Shown here: positions 53,030 to 63,990 of the stretch, piece by piece
Numbering within the stretch: position 1 is the stretch's first letter
Layout of the letters: each line of letters starts with the position of its first letter
The notes under the pieces: generated by a model
The model's database searches: none
What the model was told of the DNA's origin: nothing
The model's input: only the letters and a program-made list of their open reading frames with translations
Assembly: GCF_030704535.1 (NCBI RefSeq)
Contig: NC_081822.1
Location: 4,021,001 to 4,085,000 of the forward strand
Length of the DNA: 64,000 nt
Direction: 5' to 3'
From: Vitis vinifera
Taxonomy: Eukaryota; Streptophyta; Magnoliopsida; Vitales; Vitaceae
Made by a program: the position numbers and the translations under genes

Positions 53030-54799
53030 CTCCTCCTTGACTTCGTAGATGCAAACTCCAAGTCTTGCACGTAGACACTCAAACCAAACTTCGAAAGGGG
53101 TCTGCTTCTTTAACACTTTTGTTGGCAATATGTTCAGAAAATATACTGCTCTACTTGCAGTTTTAGCCCAAAATTGTTTGCATTCCATTTCAAGGATGGC
53201 ATTTTTTGAGATCCACCAAACATTGTTTGCATTCCATTTCAAGGATGGCATTTTTTGAGATCCACCAACATCAGTATGCACCAGTTGCAGTTTTTGGGTT
53301 GCTCTCCAGGATATTTTCTTTGGAAAGGGAAGTTTAGTTTGCTTCCCATATTGACAAGTAGCACATATAGGAAGATCTTTTTCTAAGTCAGGAAGTCCTT
53401 CAACTATTTGATTTTTCTTCATGTAGAGCACATCATCATGATGAAAGTGCTCGACCCTTCTGTCCCAAAACATTGTTGTGCTATCTTGTTGTAAAATAGC
53501 AGTATGCTCATCTTCCAGTAAATTCAAGGCAAAACTTTTGCCCTTCATTTTTATGTTGAACACCTCTTTGCCTTCAGCATCCTTGATAATGCAATTCCTA
53601 TCTTCAAAATAAACTTTAAATTCTTCCTCAACGAGCTGTCCAACACTGAGTAAGTTTTGGTCAATGTCAGGCACAAACAAAACATCATAAATGAGTTTCA
53701 AACCTGTTTGGCTTTCGATAGCAACCGTTCCTTTGCCCTTCACTGGAATATACTCACCATTTCCAATTCTGACTTTGGAAATAGTTGTTCTATCAAGTTC
53801 TCTAAAGAGATCTTGATTATTTGTCATGTGATTTGTACAACCACTATCCACAAGCCAGCTTTCAGAGGTGCTTTTATTAGCAAAACACGTTGCTGCAAAC
53901 AATTGCTCCTCCTGGCAATAGTCAACTGCTGCACTAGTTTCTTCCTGTTGTTGATTTTTGCAAATCCTCTCCACATGTCCTTGTTTACCACACTTGTTGC
54001 ATTTCACATCTGGTCTCCACCAACATTTTTGTGGAGAATGATTTGTCTTCTTGCAATGAGGACAAGGTGGAAAAACTCCATTTTTCTGGTTGTTGCTGCA
54101 TGGCTTGTTGTTGTTCATCTTTCCATTTTTATGGCCTGCATTTTTCTGCATTCTTGCTTGAAATGCTCCTTCTGTAGTATCTCCTTGTCTCATGAGTCTT
54201 CTTTGTTCCACAGCCTCCAAGGAATGTAATAATTCTGTCAAGCTAATAGTTGACAGATCTTTTGAATTCTCCAAAGAGGAAATTGTAGCTTCATATTTCT
54301 CAGGAAGTGTAACCAATATCTTTTGAACAATCTTCTCATTGGAAAATTCTTTTCCAAGCAGCCTAACTTTGTCTGCTATTGAAAGAAGTTGTGCAGCATA
54401 GTCTTTAACAGCATCAGACTCCCTCATTTTCTTCATTTCAAATTCTCGAATCAAGTTCATCACCTGCATGTTCTTGATTCTTTCATCTCCTTTGTATTCC
54501 TCCTTGAGATACTCCCAAATTTCTGCAGCTGAATCAATTTTCATGATTTTGATGAAAATTGATGGTGAAACTGCAGCAAACAAGCAAGCTTTCGCTTTAG
54601 CCTTTCTTGTCCTTCTTTCTTTATGCAACTTCATTTGAGCCACAGTTGGATTGGCTCCCAGGGGAGGAACTTCATAATTTTCTTCAACTGCTTCCCAAAC
54701 ATCAAGTGCTTGTAGATGAACTGTCATTCTAACAGCCCAAGTTTCATAATTGTCTCCATCAAGAATTGATGGTGCAACTGTGAGACTTGACTCTTCCAT
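53024..54799 (-). CDS. Copia gag-protease-partial integrase polyprotein, 591 aa
   Basis: One open frame. Residues 1-200: a copia gag of the UBN2/DUF4219 type (GDNYETWAVRM; ISLTELLHSLEAVEQRR). Two zinc knuckles follow: C246-X2-C-X4-H-X4-C259 and CNKCGKQGHVERIC at 267-280. The aspartic protease motif WLVDSGCTNHM has its DSG at 318-320. The pre-integrase zinc domain (about 444-495) has HFHHDD and CATCQYGK, with the first His of the usual HHCC pair replaced or shifted. Then LVHTDVGG gives the first integrase Asp, but the frame jumps to KQFWAKTASRAVYFLN, so the second Asp and the Glu are missing. It ends with TPFEVW and a short tail stopping inside the LTR. A 49-bp tandem duplication lies at the integrase junction. 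It is open throughout, as expected for a recent insertion. Confidence 0.92.
   Translation of the reverse strand: MEESSLTVAPSILDGDNYETWAVRMTVHLQALDVWEAVEENYEVPPLGANPTVAQMKLHKERRTRKAKAKACLFAAVSPSIFIKIMKIDSAAEIWEYLKEEYKGDERIKNMQVMNLIREFEMKKMRESDAVKDYAAQLLSIADKVRLLGKEFSNEKIVQKILVTLPEKYEATISSLENSKDLSTISLTELLHSLEAVEQRRLMRQGDTTEGAFQARMQKNAGHKNGKMNNNKPCSNNQKNGVFPPCPHCKKTNHSPQKCWWRPDVKCNKCGKQGHVERICKNQQQEETSAAVDYCQEEQLFAATCFANKSTSESWLVDSGCTNHMTNNQDLFRELDRTTISKVRIGNGEYIPVKGKGTVAIESQTGLKLIYDVLFVPDIDQNLLSVGQLVEEEFKVYFEDRNCIIKDAEGKEVFNIKMKGKSFALNLLEDEHTAILQQDSTTMFWDRRVEHFHHDDVLYMKKNQIVEGLPDLEKDLPICATCQYGKQTKLPFPKKISWRATQKLQLVHTDVGGSQKMPSLKWNANNVWWISKNAILEMECKQFWAKTASRAVYFLNILPTKVLKKQTPFEVWFECLRARLGVCIYEVKEEC
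53173..53270. repeat. 49-bp perfect tandem duplication at the integrase deletion junction
   Basis: The unit beginning ATTGTTTGCATTCCATTTCA starts at 53173 and again at 53222. As 49 is not a multiple of 3, the two copies are translated in different frames (SQKMPSLKWNANN, then SKNAILEMECKQ), yet neither contains a stop. Confidence 0.9.
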
Positions 54800-54875
54800 T
54801 GCTATATGATTTTAGAAGGTGTTTGGGTTCTCACCTCACTGGCCCCTCAAGATAACTATGGCTCTGATACCACTT

Positions 54876-55163
54876 TGTTGGTATAAGATTAAATACTTAT
54901 ACAAAAAATATATTTTTGGGCTGCTGGAACTTATTTTATTGATTGAAGAATGCTGAATTTATACATGAACTTGTAACTTAAATGACATTAGAATAGCAGA
55001 AAATCAAGCTACTAGATGATGAACAACTACTTCCTATAAAATAGAAATCAAATCTTGACCAAATAAAAATAAGAAAATATCTAGATGTTGCAGATTTTGT
55101 GCAAGACTCCAGCTGCAATATTCAAAATTCAAATTCCAGCAAATACTAAGTCAAAATTCAACA
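54876..55163 (-). repeat. 5' LTR (in element orientation)
   Basis: 288 bp, TG...CA ends, followed on the minus strand by the primer-binding site at 54872-54860. By eye identical to 52742-53029. Confidence 0.92.
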
Positions 55164-55572
55164 GGTTTGAATGCCAATTCCTTTCAGGCTTTCAGAACTT
55201 ATATAAGCAAGAGCTCTAGGTTCCTTTCGCCTTCAAGATGGCTCTGCACTTTCTAGGCCTTAACCATCCAACCCTCCTTTCCATGCCTCTTTTGATTCAT
55301 CTGGGTTGGTTTCAATTCTCTTGACTAACCCTGCAGTCAGTTGAACGGAGTTCCATATTAATTGTTATGTTAGTAGCTTTGATTCTTTATGAATTCCAGA
55401 TACATACAGCGTCTTGAGATGATAGCTAATGGCCCTGATGGTTTGTTTGTACAAAATAATAATATTCTTTTTGGTTGAGTGCAGTTTAGAAATAAACATT
55501 CCTTTCTTTCAGTCTCATGGTTATCTTTCTGTTTTTCCATGCATTACAAGTAATTAATAGTCCTCATCTTTG

Positions 55573-58219
55573 ATGGGTCATTCAGCTAATGAGGGTCCAG
55601 AAACAAAGAAATTGTCGTCTGAAGCCCGTCATCATCAATCAGCCGCACACAGAACTTGCCATACATTCCAGGGTCGGAGTTGCCCATAGCCAACACCTCT
55701 TCAAGGAATTCAAAGCCACTGAAGAATACGTTTTTGGCAGATGATTCTTTTTGTCCTTTCAAGGATCAACCTAAGTCTCAAAAGTTCATATCCTATTTAT
55801 CCTGGCTATTTTAACCATTCTTGAATAGAGAGGCTACAACCTAAGTTCATAGGGGATCTCACTGCAGGACTCAACATTGCAATCTCTGCATTCCTCAGGT
55901 AGATTAGATAATTAAAAGCAGTTTAAATAACAAGAAAGAAATCCCACATATTTTCTGTTGAATTCAAATAATTCACTAACTGAAAAAACAGGATATCAGG
56001 TATGTCAAACTTGCAAATTTGGATCCTCGGTATAGACTGTATTATGCAAGTTCCATGCTACTAATGGGCACCTTACTCTTCTTGGGATTTTGTTCTGATA
56101 ATTTACTCTTCCTATTCTAAACTTTTACAGACGCCAACCTTGTACCACTATTGGTTTATGCCTTCATAGGCAATTTAAAGACTCAACTATATGACCGGTT
56201 TGTTATGTTGTATCTCTCGTTGGGAACTCAAATTCAGGAAGAGCAATTGACCCACAAAAAATGCAGCTGAGTTTTGGTGGCTTGCATTGGCAGATACATT
56301 TTTTGCTGGACCACCCAAGCCACACTTGGGTTTCTAAGGCAATCAACACATGCATCTGTAAGTGCTTTGCTCAGCAGTACTCGGCCTCCTTTCTGCAATC
56401 CCTGCAATAGCAGTAGGGCTCATACAGAGGAAGGAAGGGACTGAGAGTGAGAGTGAGAGCCTCCTTTATATGACCTTAGGTTTTCTTTATATTATTGTTC
56501 CAGCCCTTTTAAAGGCCTCCAGATTTCAGTTTTCTATGATAAAACAATGGTGGTTTGTCTTAGTTCTCAGATTGGATCAATTTCTTATCCCATGCTGCTA
56601 CTCCTGGTTTTATGCATGATCTGCCATGAAAATTGCCTTCCAACAGCTCAAAGGTCTTCTTGGCATCCAGAAGTGCATAAAGAAAACTGATTATTTCTGT
56701 AATGCGCTCAGCATGGGGCTCAGTTTATCATGAAGTAATCTCTCTTTCCATTCTTTTCCTTTTTAACAGAAGTTACTGAATCTCATGTCCAACATTTTTG
56801 CAGTGAAACTGGCAGACTCTAGTCACCAGGGCGAGCTTTTGGGGTTTCCTTCTATTTGCAAAGTACACTATAAGAGTCTCTAATTTCGACCACTGTACAC
56901 AAAATTTCTGTAGGAGTGGTAAAGGATCAGGATATCTGCTACCTTAAAAGTCTTATTTGTCTAGTATATGTGATTGGCCTAATTGCCTTGAATATGTTCT
57001 CACCTATTGTTATAGTAGGTTTCCATATCCTTTGCCAAAATCCTCCTACAAAGTTACAAGGCCATGGAGTGCAATTCTTGGGAGGCTCCCTGGAACAACT
57101 GTTACAGGAACATCCAACGATATCTAGAGGCAACCAATAAGACTCCAGGCTTTGTTAAGTGTGAGAATTGATTCTGCAAATACTTTTCCAATTTTAACTT
57201 CATCAAGGAAGGTTGCGGATCCTTTTAGCCTTCCTGGTAACTACCATCAAATCTTGTAATTTTCTCAATGAACTTTTGAAACTGAAAGAAAGAAACCAAC
57301 AGTATCTAGGCAATTTCAAAGAATCATCTGTTGAAATTGGATCTTTCAAGGGCCTTGATTCCAAGGTTTGGTTTTAGGACGATTTGATTCAAACTTATCT
57401 GAAAGATATGTAGAGTTTGTGCCTGAGTTAGTGCTGGTCCCACTTGTGAATCTTTTTGACCAAAGAAGCACCAAGCAGTTGAGAATTGAAAAAATATAGA
57501 TGAGATTCCAATCCCACTAAGATGAAGTGGAACTTTGCAAAAATATTATAGATGAGATGAGAATCGAACAAGATCAAGTGGAATTTCATTTTTGTTTTTC
57601 TGTCAGTGAGCAACAAAATAAGAAGGTGGGATAGTTAGAACAATATGGATGTGCTGTTTCCATGGTTTAGAGGCTTGGTACTTGAAAACCAGTAGAATGG
57701 ACACACCCCTGCTCCACCACCTAAGTTGAGTTCACCATTTCTGAAATTTTCTTTTAATTCCTTGCAGGATATTGAGATGGCTGACTGATGAGGGAATAAA
57801 AGTTGAAACCAGCAAACCTACCAAGAGCATAGTTTTTTGTCTAGTAAGCAAATTATTTTACTAATTTCCCAGATCCCAGTTTTTTATGAGCAATCATGTT
57901 GTGTTAGTCCATGCTTAAACCCATGTCGCTTCACATCTGTGGCAATTGTAATCGACAGACACCGGTGGCATCCTTGCTTTGGGAATTACACAGAAGTCTT
58001 CTGAGGAATACACCTATACTAAAGTCACAGTATGTTATGAAATCTACTTCATAAAAAAACATCATATACTCTTTTAGAAATAATTCATGCTACTATATAT
58101 GGTACCTGACTAGAGATTACCTGAATGGAAGTCCCCATTTTGATGTGCAGTTAGTTCCGGCAAATCCTGCGCCAAGTGGTTATTGACAAGTTACATACAT
58201 CCAAGTTTGCAGATACGAT
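55573..58219 (+). pseudogene. Third SULTR3 copy: frameshifted, exons 6-9 deleted
   Basis: It starts with ATG at 55573 and matches exons 1-5 (exon 1 to about 55898; exon 2 from 55992; exon 3 from about 56131; exon 4 near 56571; exon 5 near 56804), then exons 10-13 (exon 10 near 57020, exon 11 near 57769, exon 12 near 57935, exon 13 from about 58151). Intron 5 sequence (ATTTCTGTAGGAGT) runs directly into the end of exon 9 and intron 9 (GGTAAAGGATCAGG), so exons 6-9 were removed in one deletion. Many single-base insertions and deletions and in-frame stops are present, e.g. a TAG soon after residue 35. Exon 13 stops in mid-sequence at an inverted repeat. Decay is clearly older than in the copy at 48,850. 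Not functional. Confidence 0.92.
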
Positions 58220-58227
58220 ACGGCCGC

Positions 58228-58445
58228 ATCGTATCTGCAAACTTGGATGCATGTAGCTTGTCAATCACCACTTGCCCAGGATTTGCCAGAACCAACTGCA
58301 CATCAACTACGGGACTTCCATTCAGGTGATCTCTAGGCAGGTACTATACATGGTAGCGTGAATTAGTTCCAAAAGAGTACATAATGTGATGCTGTCACGT
58401 TAAATTTTTCTGTAAGGTAGATTTCGTAACATATATTATGATCCT
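58228..58445 (-). pseudogene. Inverted fragment of SULTR3 intron 12 and exon 13
   Basis: Read on the minus strand it gives intron 12-like sequence, then GATGTGCAG and exon 13 up to GCAGATACGAT, facing the same region of the plus-strand copy at about 58,020-58,219 across 8 bp (58220-58227). In several places it is closer to the intact gene than its facing arm is: CTGGCAAATCCTGGGCAAGT here against CCGGCAAATCCTGCGCCAAG in the plus arm. Confidence 0.88.
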
Positions 58446-58449
58446 TGAA

Positions 58450-60263
58450 CAGGAAAAAAGGAAACCCTTGTCTCTCAATTTTGTATGCAATGAAGTAATT
58501 TCAGTATGCATTTGGATCTATCTACCTGCCAAAATTGAAGTGTGATACTCTCTCAATTTTTCTACTCTTTTAATTTGTTCCTCTCTATTTTACTCTACCA
58601 CTCCCTGTTACTTTTGATTTATATATGTTTTTAAAGTCTAAGATTTAAAAAAATAAAAAATAAAAAATTGTTAACTCAAATTTATTTATTTTTTTTTTAA
58701 AAAAAATACAACATAAGCGTATACTTTTGGCATAATTTTTTTAAATTTTAGTATAAAACTTTCTATTTTAAAAAAACAAAAAAAATATATATTGAAACTA
58801 GACCCAATTATTGTTCTCTTTTTGTTTCTACCTTTAGTAATCAAATTTTGTTTTAAAAATTATACTAGTCTAAGGGGAGTTTGTCCTTATTTGAATAATG
58901 GTACTAAAGAATTCCTCTAGGTTTAAAAAATAGCTTGATACGAGAATTTGGAAATCATTGGCTTTTGGTGTTTTAAGTGTTTCCTAAGGTTATGTTTGAT
59001 TCTGAATGAGTAAAGGGAAAATATGAGAAGATTTAGAAAGGAAAATTAGAAGAACAAAAAATGTAATAAAAAATAATTAAACTTAATAAATTATTTTTAT
59101 ATACTTTTTCAAACTCGTTCCACTAACTTTCTTCTATTATATAAATATTAAAAAATTTAAAAATAAATATAAAGTTTTAACTAAATTTAATTATGTTTGA
59201 TTTTCTTTTATATTTTTCATAATGAGGTAAAACATGATAAAATTATTTTTCTTTAATTTTTTTTTCTTAATATTTTATATGGATCAAATATAGTCTAAGT
59301 GTTTGTTTAGATGTAAAGAGTATATATATTTTTTCTTAAGATAAATAAATTTTATCTAAAAATAGAATATTTTATAAGAAATAATACTTTTTTCCCCCTA
59401 AAATAAATTCTAAAATTTGAGATAATAATTTTTTTTTTATATCTCAAAATCTTTAATTTTTTTTAATAAAAGTCTTTAATAATTTTTATATATAAATGTT
59501 ATTGGGGTTGCAATTTTGATTGGTTTGTCGGGTTGATGACTAACATAAGTCTAACCGAAATTAAGAAATAACCAACTCGAGCTCAACCCAATCCCAATAT
59601 TGTTTTTTAATGCTTGATGTTCAATTCGGGTTATTCAAATTAGAATCGAGTTGATCTATTTAGATTCGGGTTAATCAGGTTGACTTCAAGTTGCTCGGGT
59701 TACATAATTTAAAATCCAACTACAATATATTTTTAAAAAACTTTTTTAATATATTTCTATGAAAATTTAAATGGTAAATGAAACAAAATCTCAAGATATC
59801 AATGAAAGAACAAACATAAATTTATATATTTTAAAAATAAAAAATATATCATATAATATAATTTGATATTTTTCATAAAAATGGAAAAAGAAAATAAATA
59901 TTATTATTTAAGACAATATGTATCATAAATATTCTAAAATAGTAAATTAGGTTTAAGTTAGACTCCGATTATTCAAAACTTAGCTCAAACTCAACTCAAA
60001 TTGAGTTCAAGATGAAAATTTTAACTCAAATCCAACTTAAGCATTAAAAAATGATTACTCGAGTTGTCCATAACATCAGTTCAATTCAGATTGGGTTAGG
60101 TTGTATCAAACCACTCAAGTTGCACCTCTATATCTTATATTATATTAGATTTTTATTTTAAAGATGAAAAAGTTGGTGGTGTATCCAAACAAATATTATT
60201 TAATATTTTTTGTTTTCTATAATTTTTGTTTATTTTTAAATTTTAAAAAGGGACTAGCATTTT
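58450..60263. other. A/T-rich gene-free stretch with decayed repeats
   Basis: It holds the dispersed repeat at 58,985-59,290. At 59,500-60,120 there are GTTCGGGTT/AACTCAA-rich blocks (TCGGGTTAATCAGGTTGACT; CAAACTCAACTCAAATTGAG) that look like a foldback repeat. No gene seen. Confidence 0.4.
58985..59290. repeat. Dispersed repeat, copy 3 of 3
   Basis: Starts ATGTTTGATTCTGAATGAG, then a GAAAAT/AGAAG purine block, TTATTTTTATATACTTTTTC and TTAATTATGTTTGATTTTC. Same block order as at 19,627 and 26,990. Confidence 0.4.
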
Positions 60264-60458
60264 TGTTATAAGATATGAGATTCTGTACCACTATGATAAC
60301 TTGTGGATGATCATCCATAAATATCTCTTATAACTCCCTATAAAAGGGAGAAATCCCTAATGAAATTCAAGTGAGTTTTCCCGTGCATTCTATTCTCTTC
60401 CTACATTCTAATTTCTCTTTCTTATTTTCTTCTCCTTCTACTTTATAATTTTATAACA
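60264..60458 (+). repeat. Left LTR of the copia-type element
   Basis: 195 bp with inverted ends TGTTATA...TATAACA. It contains a TATA box (CTATAAAAGGGAG near 60,339) and a pyrimidine-rich end. The following CATTATCAGTAC is the likely primer-site region. The partner LTR is outside the window, so this is inferred from structure. Confidence 0.65.
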
Positions 60459-60639
60459 CATTATCAGTACAAATAGTCTCTACAAAAGAAATATAGAGAT
60501 TTTTCTCTATTCAAAGAAACTTTATCTCTTCTTTCTCACATAAAGGTATGTGATAAACTTATATCATGATTTTCTATTTTATTACCTTTTGATCTCTATT
60601 TTCATATATTTTATTTGAATACATAAATATGTATAATCC

Positions 60640-62520
60640 CTATAACTAGAAGTTATGGGGTAAATTATAAATTATATAGTACATTCATAACCAGAAGTTA
60701 TGAAAAATATGTACAATCCCTATAATCATAAATTATAAATTATAAGGTAAATTCATAACCAGAAGTTATGAAAAATATGTACAATCCCTATAATTATAAA
60801 TTATATGGTAAATTCATAACCAGAAGTTATGAAAAATATGTACAATCCCTATAATCATAAATCATAAATTATGGGGTAAATTCATAACCAATAATCATGA
60901 AAAATATGTACAATCCTTATAATCATAAATTATAAATTATAAGGTAAATTCATAACCAGAAATTATGAAAAATATGTGCAATCCGTATAACCAAAAGTTA
61001 TAGGAAAAATTATAAAATTACAAATACATGACCAGAACTTATGTATATGATCCTTAATTATTTATTTTTAATTATACGGTATAACTAGAAGTTATACCAA
61101 ACAATATTATAGTCAGGAGCTATAAAATAAATAAATAAATAAATGTTCATAACCTGAAATTATGTACAAATCTACATAATGAAAGTTCATAACCCGAAGC
61201 TATGCTCAAATCTACCCAATGAATAGTTCATAACTTGAAGCTATATACAAATTTATATAAAAAACAGTTCATAGCCTAAGTTATGTACAAATTTAAATAT
61301 TTTCTTGTTTTGACAAAATAATCATGGTTTGAAGCTATGAAAGATATTAACTTTTAATTTCTTTAATTTCTTTTAATTTTATTGTGAAACTAGAAGTTAT
61401 ACATAAATAGTTCATAACCTGAAGCTATGTACAAATTTGAATATTTTCTTGTTTTAACAAAATAATCATAACTCAAAGTTATGAAAAATATTGGATTTAA
61501 TTTTTATTTCGCACTCATTTATTTTTCACAACAGGAATTATGGAAAATAATTTTTATTAACAATTGTTTCATAACCAAAAGTCATGCATACAATTTCTAA
61601 TTCTCTTGTATAACCAGAAGTTATTTAAAACAAAATTGTTAATGAATCTTGGAGCTATGATCAAATAAGGAAATCATGCATCCTTGCAGGATTGTGCAAA
61701 AACACTGATTTTCCTTTATCATCATCTCCATGAAGGTTTAACAAAAATGAGCTTTTGATGAGAAATCACTAGTCTCGTCTAACTAGATTTGAATCATTCC
61801 CTGAAGCGAATGCAATATTGTCCCAAACTCGTGGACGATGACGAGGACATGGTCATGGTCGTGGAAGAAATCCCTGATACCATGGTTCTTATATAAATGA
61901 TTTACCAAATTCTCATAAAATGAAAGTTTTATTGCACCACTAGAAGTGGAATAATATTGAGGTAAAACAAGAAAATGGGAAGTGTTTACAAGACAAACCT
62001 CCTAAGAACCATGAGAATAAGTGTTATAGATGTGGTATGAAGGGGCATTGGTCGCGTACCTGTCGTACGCCCAAACATTTGGTCGACCTTTACCAAACAT
62101 CAATAAAAGAAAATGAAGTTGAAATGAACAACTTTGTACCTAGAAGATATATAATTTTTTTAATTTTATTATATAACCAGAAGTTATATAAATATTATTA
62201 TTCATAACCCGAAGTTATGAAAGTAAGAAAATTAATATTCTTTGTGCTAATCAAAGGTTATGCCAAAGTTGTTAATATGTACTTTCTTATAGCTAGAAGC
62301 TATAGAGAACGAAATTGTTAACTAACAATTTTGTACAACTTTATGAAATTTATATAACCAAAAGTTATAATGAAATATATTATAGTCTGAAGCTATAATA
62401 ACAAGCATATAGATAATATCTACATATTATCAAAGGATTAATTTTTTTGTATATCAAGTTATATAAGTAGGTAAGTGTTTGATAGTTTTTATAAACTTCT
62501 ATTATTAGAAGTTATACTGT
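60640..62520. repeat. About 28 dispersed hairpin motifs, CATAACCAGAAGTTATG type
   Basis: The core CATAAC-CAGA-AGTTATG can fold into a stem of about 6 bp with a 4-5-nt loop. Between 60,685 and 60,980 it is part of a tandem unit of about 65 bp (CATAACCAGAAGTTATGAAA, then AATATGTACAATCCCTATAA). After that it is scattered, with paired changes such as CATAACCTGAAGCTATG. Copies lie on both sides of the gag piece. Confidence 0.85.
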
Positions 62521-63345
62521 CATTAGTAGAAAAATTTACATATATTATTGCATGTTGCCACATATGGTATTTTTATTAATGCAATAATTTCATTATCAAA
62601 AATAATTTTGAAATTACAATAGGTTCAACTATTGTTCTCAATATATTATGTTATATCTTTACATATATGTTTAGATGGATTTATAGTATTTCAATTAAAG
62701 TTTTGAGACAACAAGATGTTTTAAATCATGATATGTTCTCTTGAAATTTTGATTTATGAATTAATTTTTGCACATTAATTTAGATCATAATAATATTCTG
62801 AATAAAATTATTGGTCTATCACTACAATTAGTTTGGTTATTGAAATATTTCCTTGTTATTTCATGTATAAATTGCTCCACACTTATAAAATCAAATGTGA
62901 GATTATTTAAGAAATATATAACTTTAAATTATCTTTTCATATTTGTTTTATTGTGTTGTATAAGCTCTCATTGCTTTTACGCAAGTTATTAAGTTAAGTC
63001 ATCATCGATGACTAATATTTTTCCATTGATTTTAACTCTTTCTTTATGATAATATTTATTCAATTCTGTAAAGACAAAGTCTTTATGACAATGTTTTATA
63101 ACTTGTTACTTTGATGAAACCCTTGTCTCATTAATTGCACAACATTGATGACAAACAATGTCAATACTATATTAAGTGATAGAAACCAAATTAAAGGCTC
63201 CAGAAGAGTTTATACTATGTCACTAGTAGTATTTGATTCTATGTGAATGACACTTTATATGATGATAGATCCAGAAGAATCTTTTAAGACCAACTTGGTT
63301 CCCTGAGGTAAAGGGTCATATGGATGTACATTACAAAACCAGAAG

Positions 63346-63990
63346 TTTTTAATTAGTGACTAGTCTACCTATACACTTAAAAGGTAGAATGACATGTTGT
63401 GCAAATTATCATTTTAATGAGACAATTTTCTCGTCGTTAGGGGGAGAAGAGCCAGTTCCAGAAGAACAATGTGAAATTATTTGGAATGGATTGACTTTGA
63501 CTCATCTTGATCCTCATACAAATCAATGTGAACTAGAAGTTCAAAGGATCATTCATTTGCAAAATCTTGCAAATCAACTACAAGATGCATTCATACAAAG
63601 AAAGTGACAAAGTCATATATCCGAGCTGCAAATACTCCAGCATGGATTGATGTCCCTATAGGACAGTTAACAAATAAATCTAAGATACGCCTGAAGCGTG
63701 GTAGACCTGTCGGCTCAAAGGATGTAACTCCCCAGAAGAGGAGAACCCAAGAAAAACTTGGCACTTTAAAAAAGGTCATCAAAATGATTGATCAGTTTAA
63801 AATTGATAAATCTATAGCCCTAAAAGAGGCACAAATAATGCAGAAAGCCCTGAAGAGGCACATATTAAACAAAAAGCCCTTGAAGAGGCACATATTAAGC
63901 AAGAAGCCCCTGAAGAGGCACATATTAAACAAAAAGCCCCTGAAAATGCATAGGTACCTGAAAATTGTGAGATCTCAATAAGTTATGTAT
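63346..63990 (+). pseudogene. Copia pol fragment, linker after the integrase core
   Basis: Frames joined by eye give LTHLDPHTNQCELEVQRI, HLQNLANQLQDAF, ANTPAWIDVPIGQL and IRLKRGRPVGSKDVTP, a stretch known from copia polyproteins between integrase and reverse transcriptase. There is a frame break near 63,606 and another near 63,848. It ends in 30-bp repeats and continues past the window. Confidence 0.8.
63847..63948 (+). repeat. 30-bp tandem repeat encoding an acidic heptad-like unit
   Basis: TGAAGAGGCACATATTAAAC recurs at 63851, 63881 and 63911. In the frame that fits the family, each unit reads (A)PEEAHIKQ(E/K). The first unit has GCCCTG where the third has GCCCCTG, a one-base loss that shifts the upstream frame. 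Confidence 0.8.

Larger units (their letters stand above)
52742..55163 (-). mobile_element. Young non-autonomous Ty1/copia retrotransposon, 2,422 bp
   Basis: Two 288-bp LTRs (TGTTGG...TTCAACA) at 52742-53029 and 54876-55163 look identical by eye, and the element is flanked by GGTTT at 52737-52741 and 55164-55168. It reads on the minus strand: next to the upstream LTR is a primer site TGGTATCAGAGCC (54872-54860), matching the 3' end of initiator Met tRNA, and next to the other LTR a purine tract AAGGAGGAG (53038-53030). The interior keeps gag, protease and the pre-integrase domain but lacks most of integrase and all of reverse transcriptase and RNase H, so movement would need proteins from a full relative. 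Confidence 0.95.

Noticed and set aside
62022..62063. CCHC zinc knuckle as part of a cellular RNA-binding gene
   Set aside because: The following KHLVDLYQTS and the RG-rich lead are hallmarks of copia gag, and the flanks are retroelement DNA.
63604..63981. Basic, Lys/His/Leu-rich reading of the end repeats (KRHILNKKPL)
   Set aside because: It is the shifted frame of the acidic EEAHIKQ repeats typical of this copia linker; the shift comes from one missing base.
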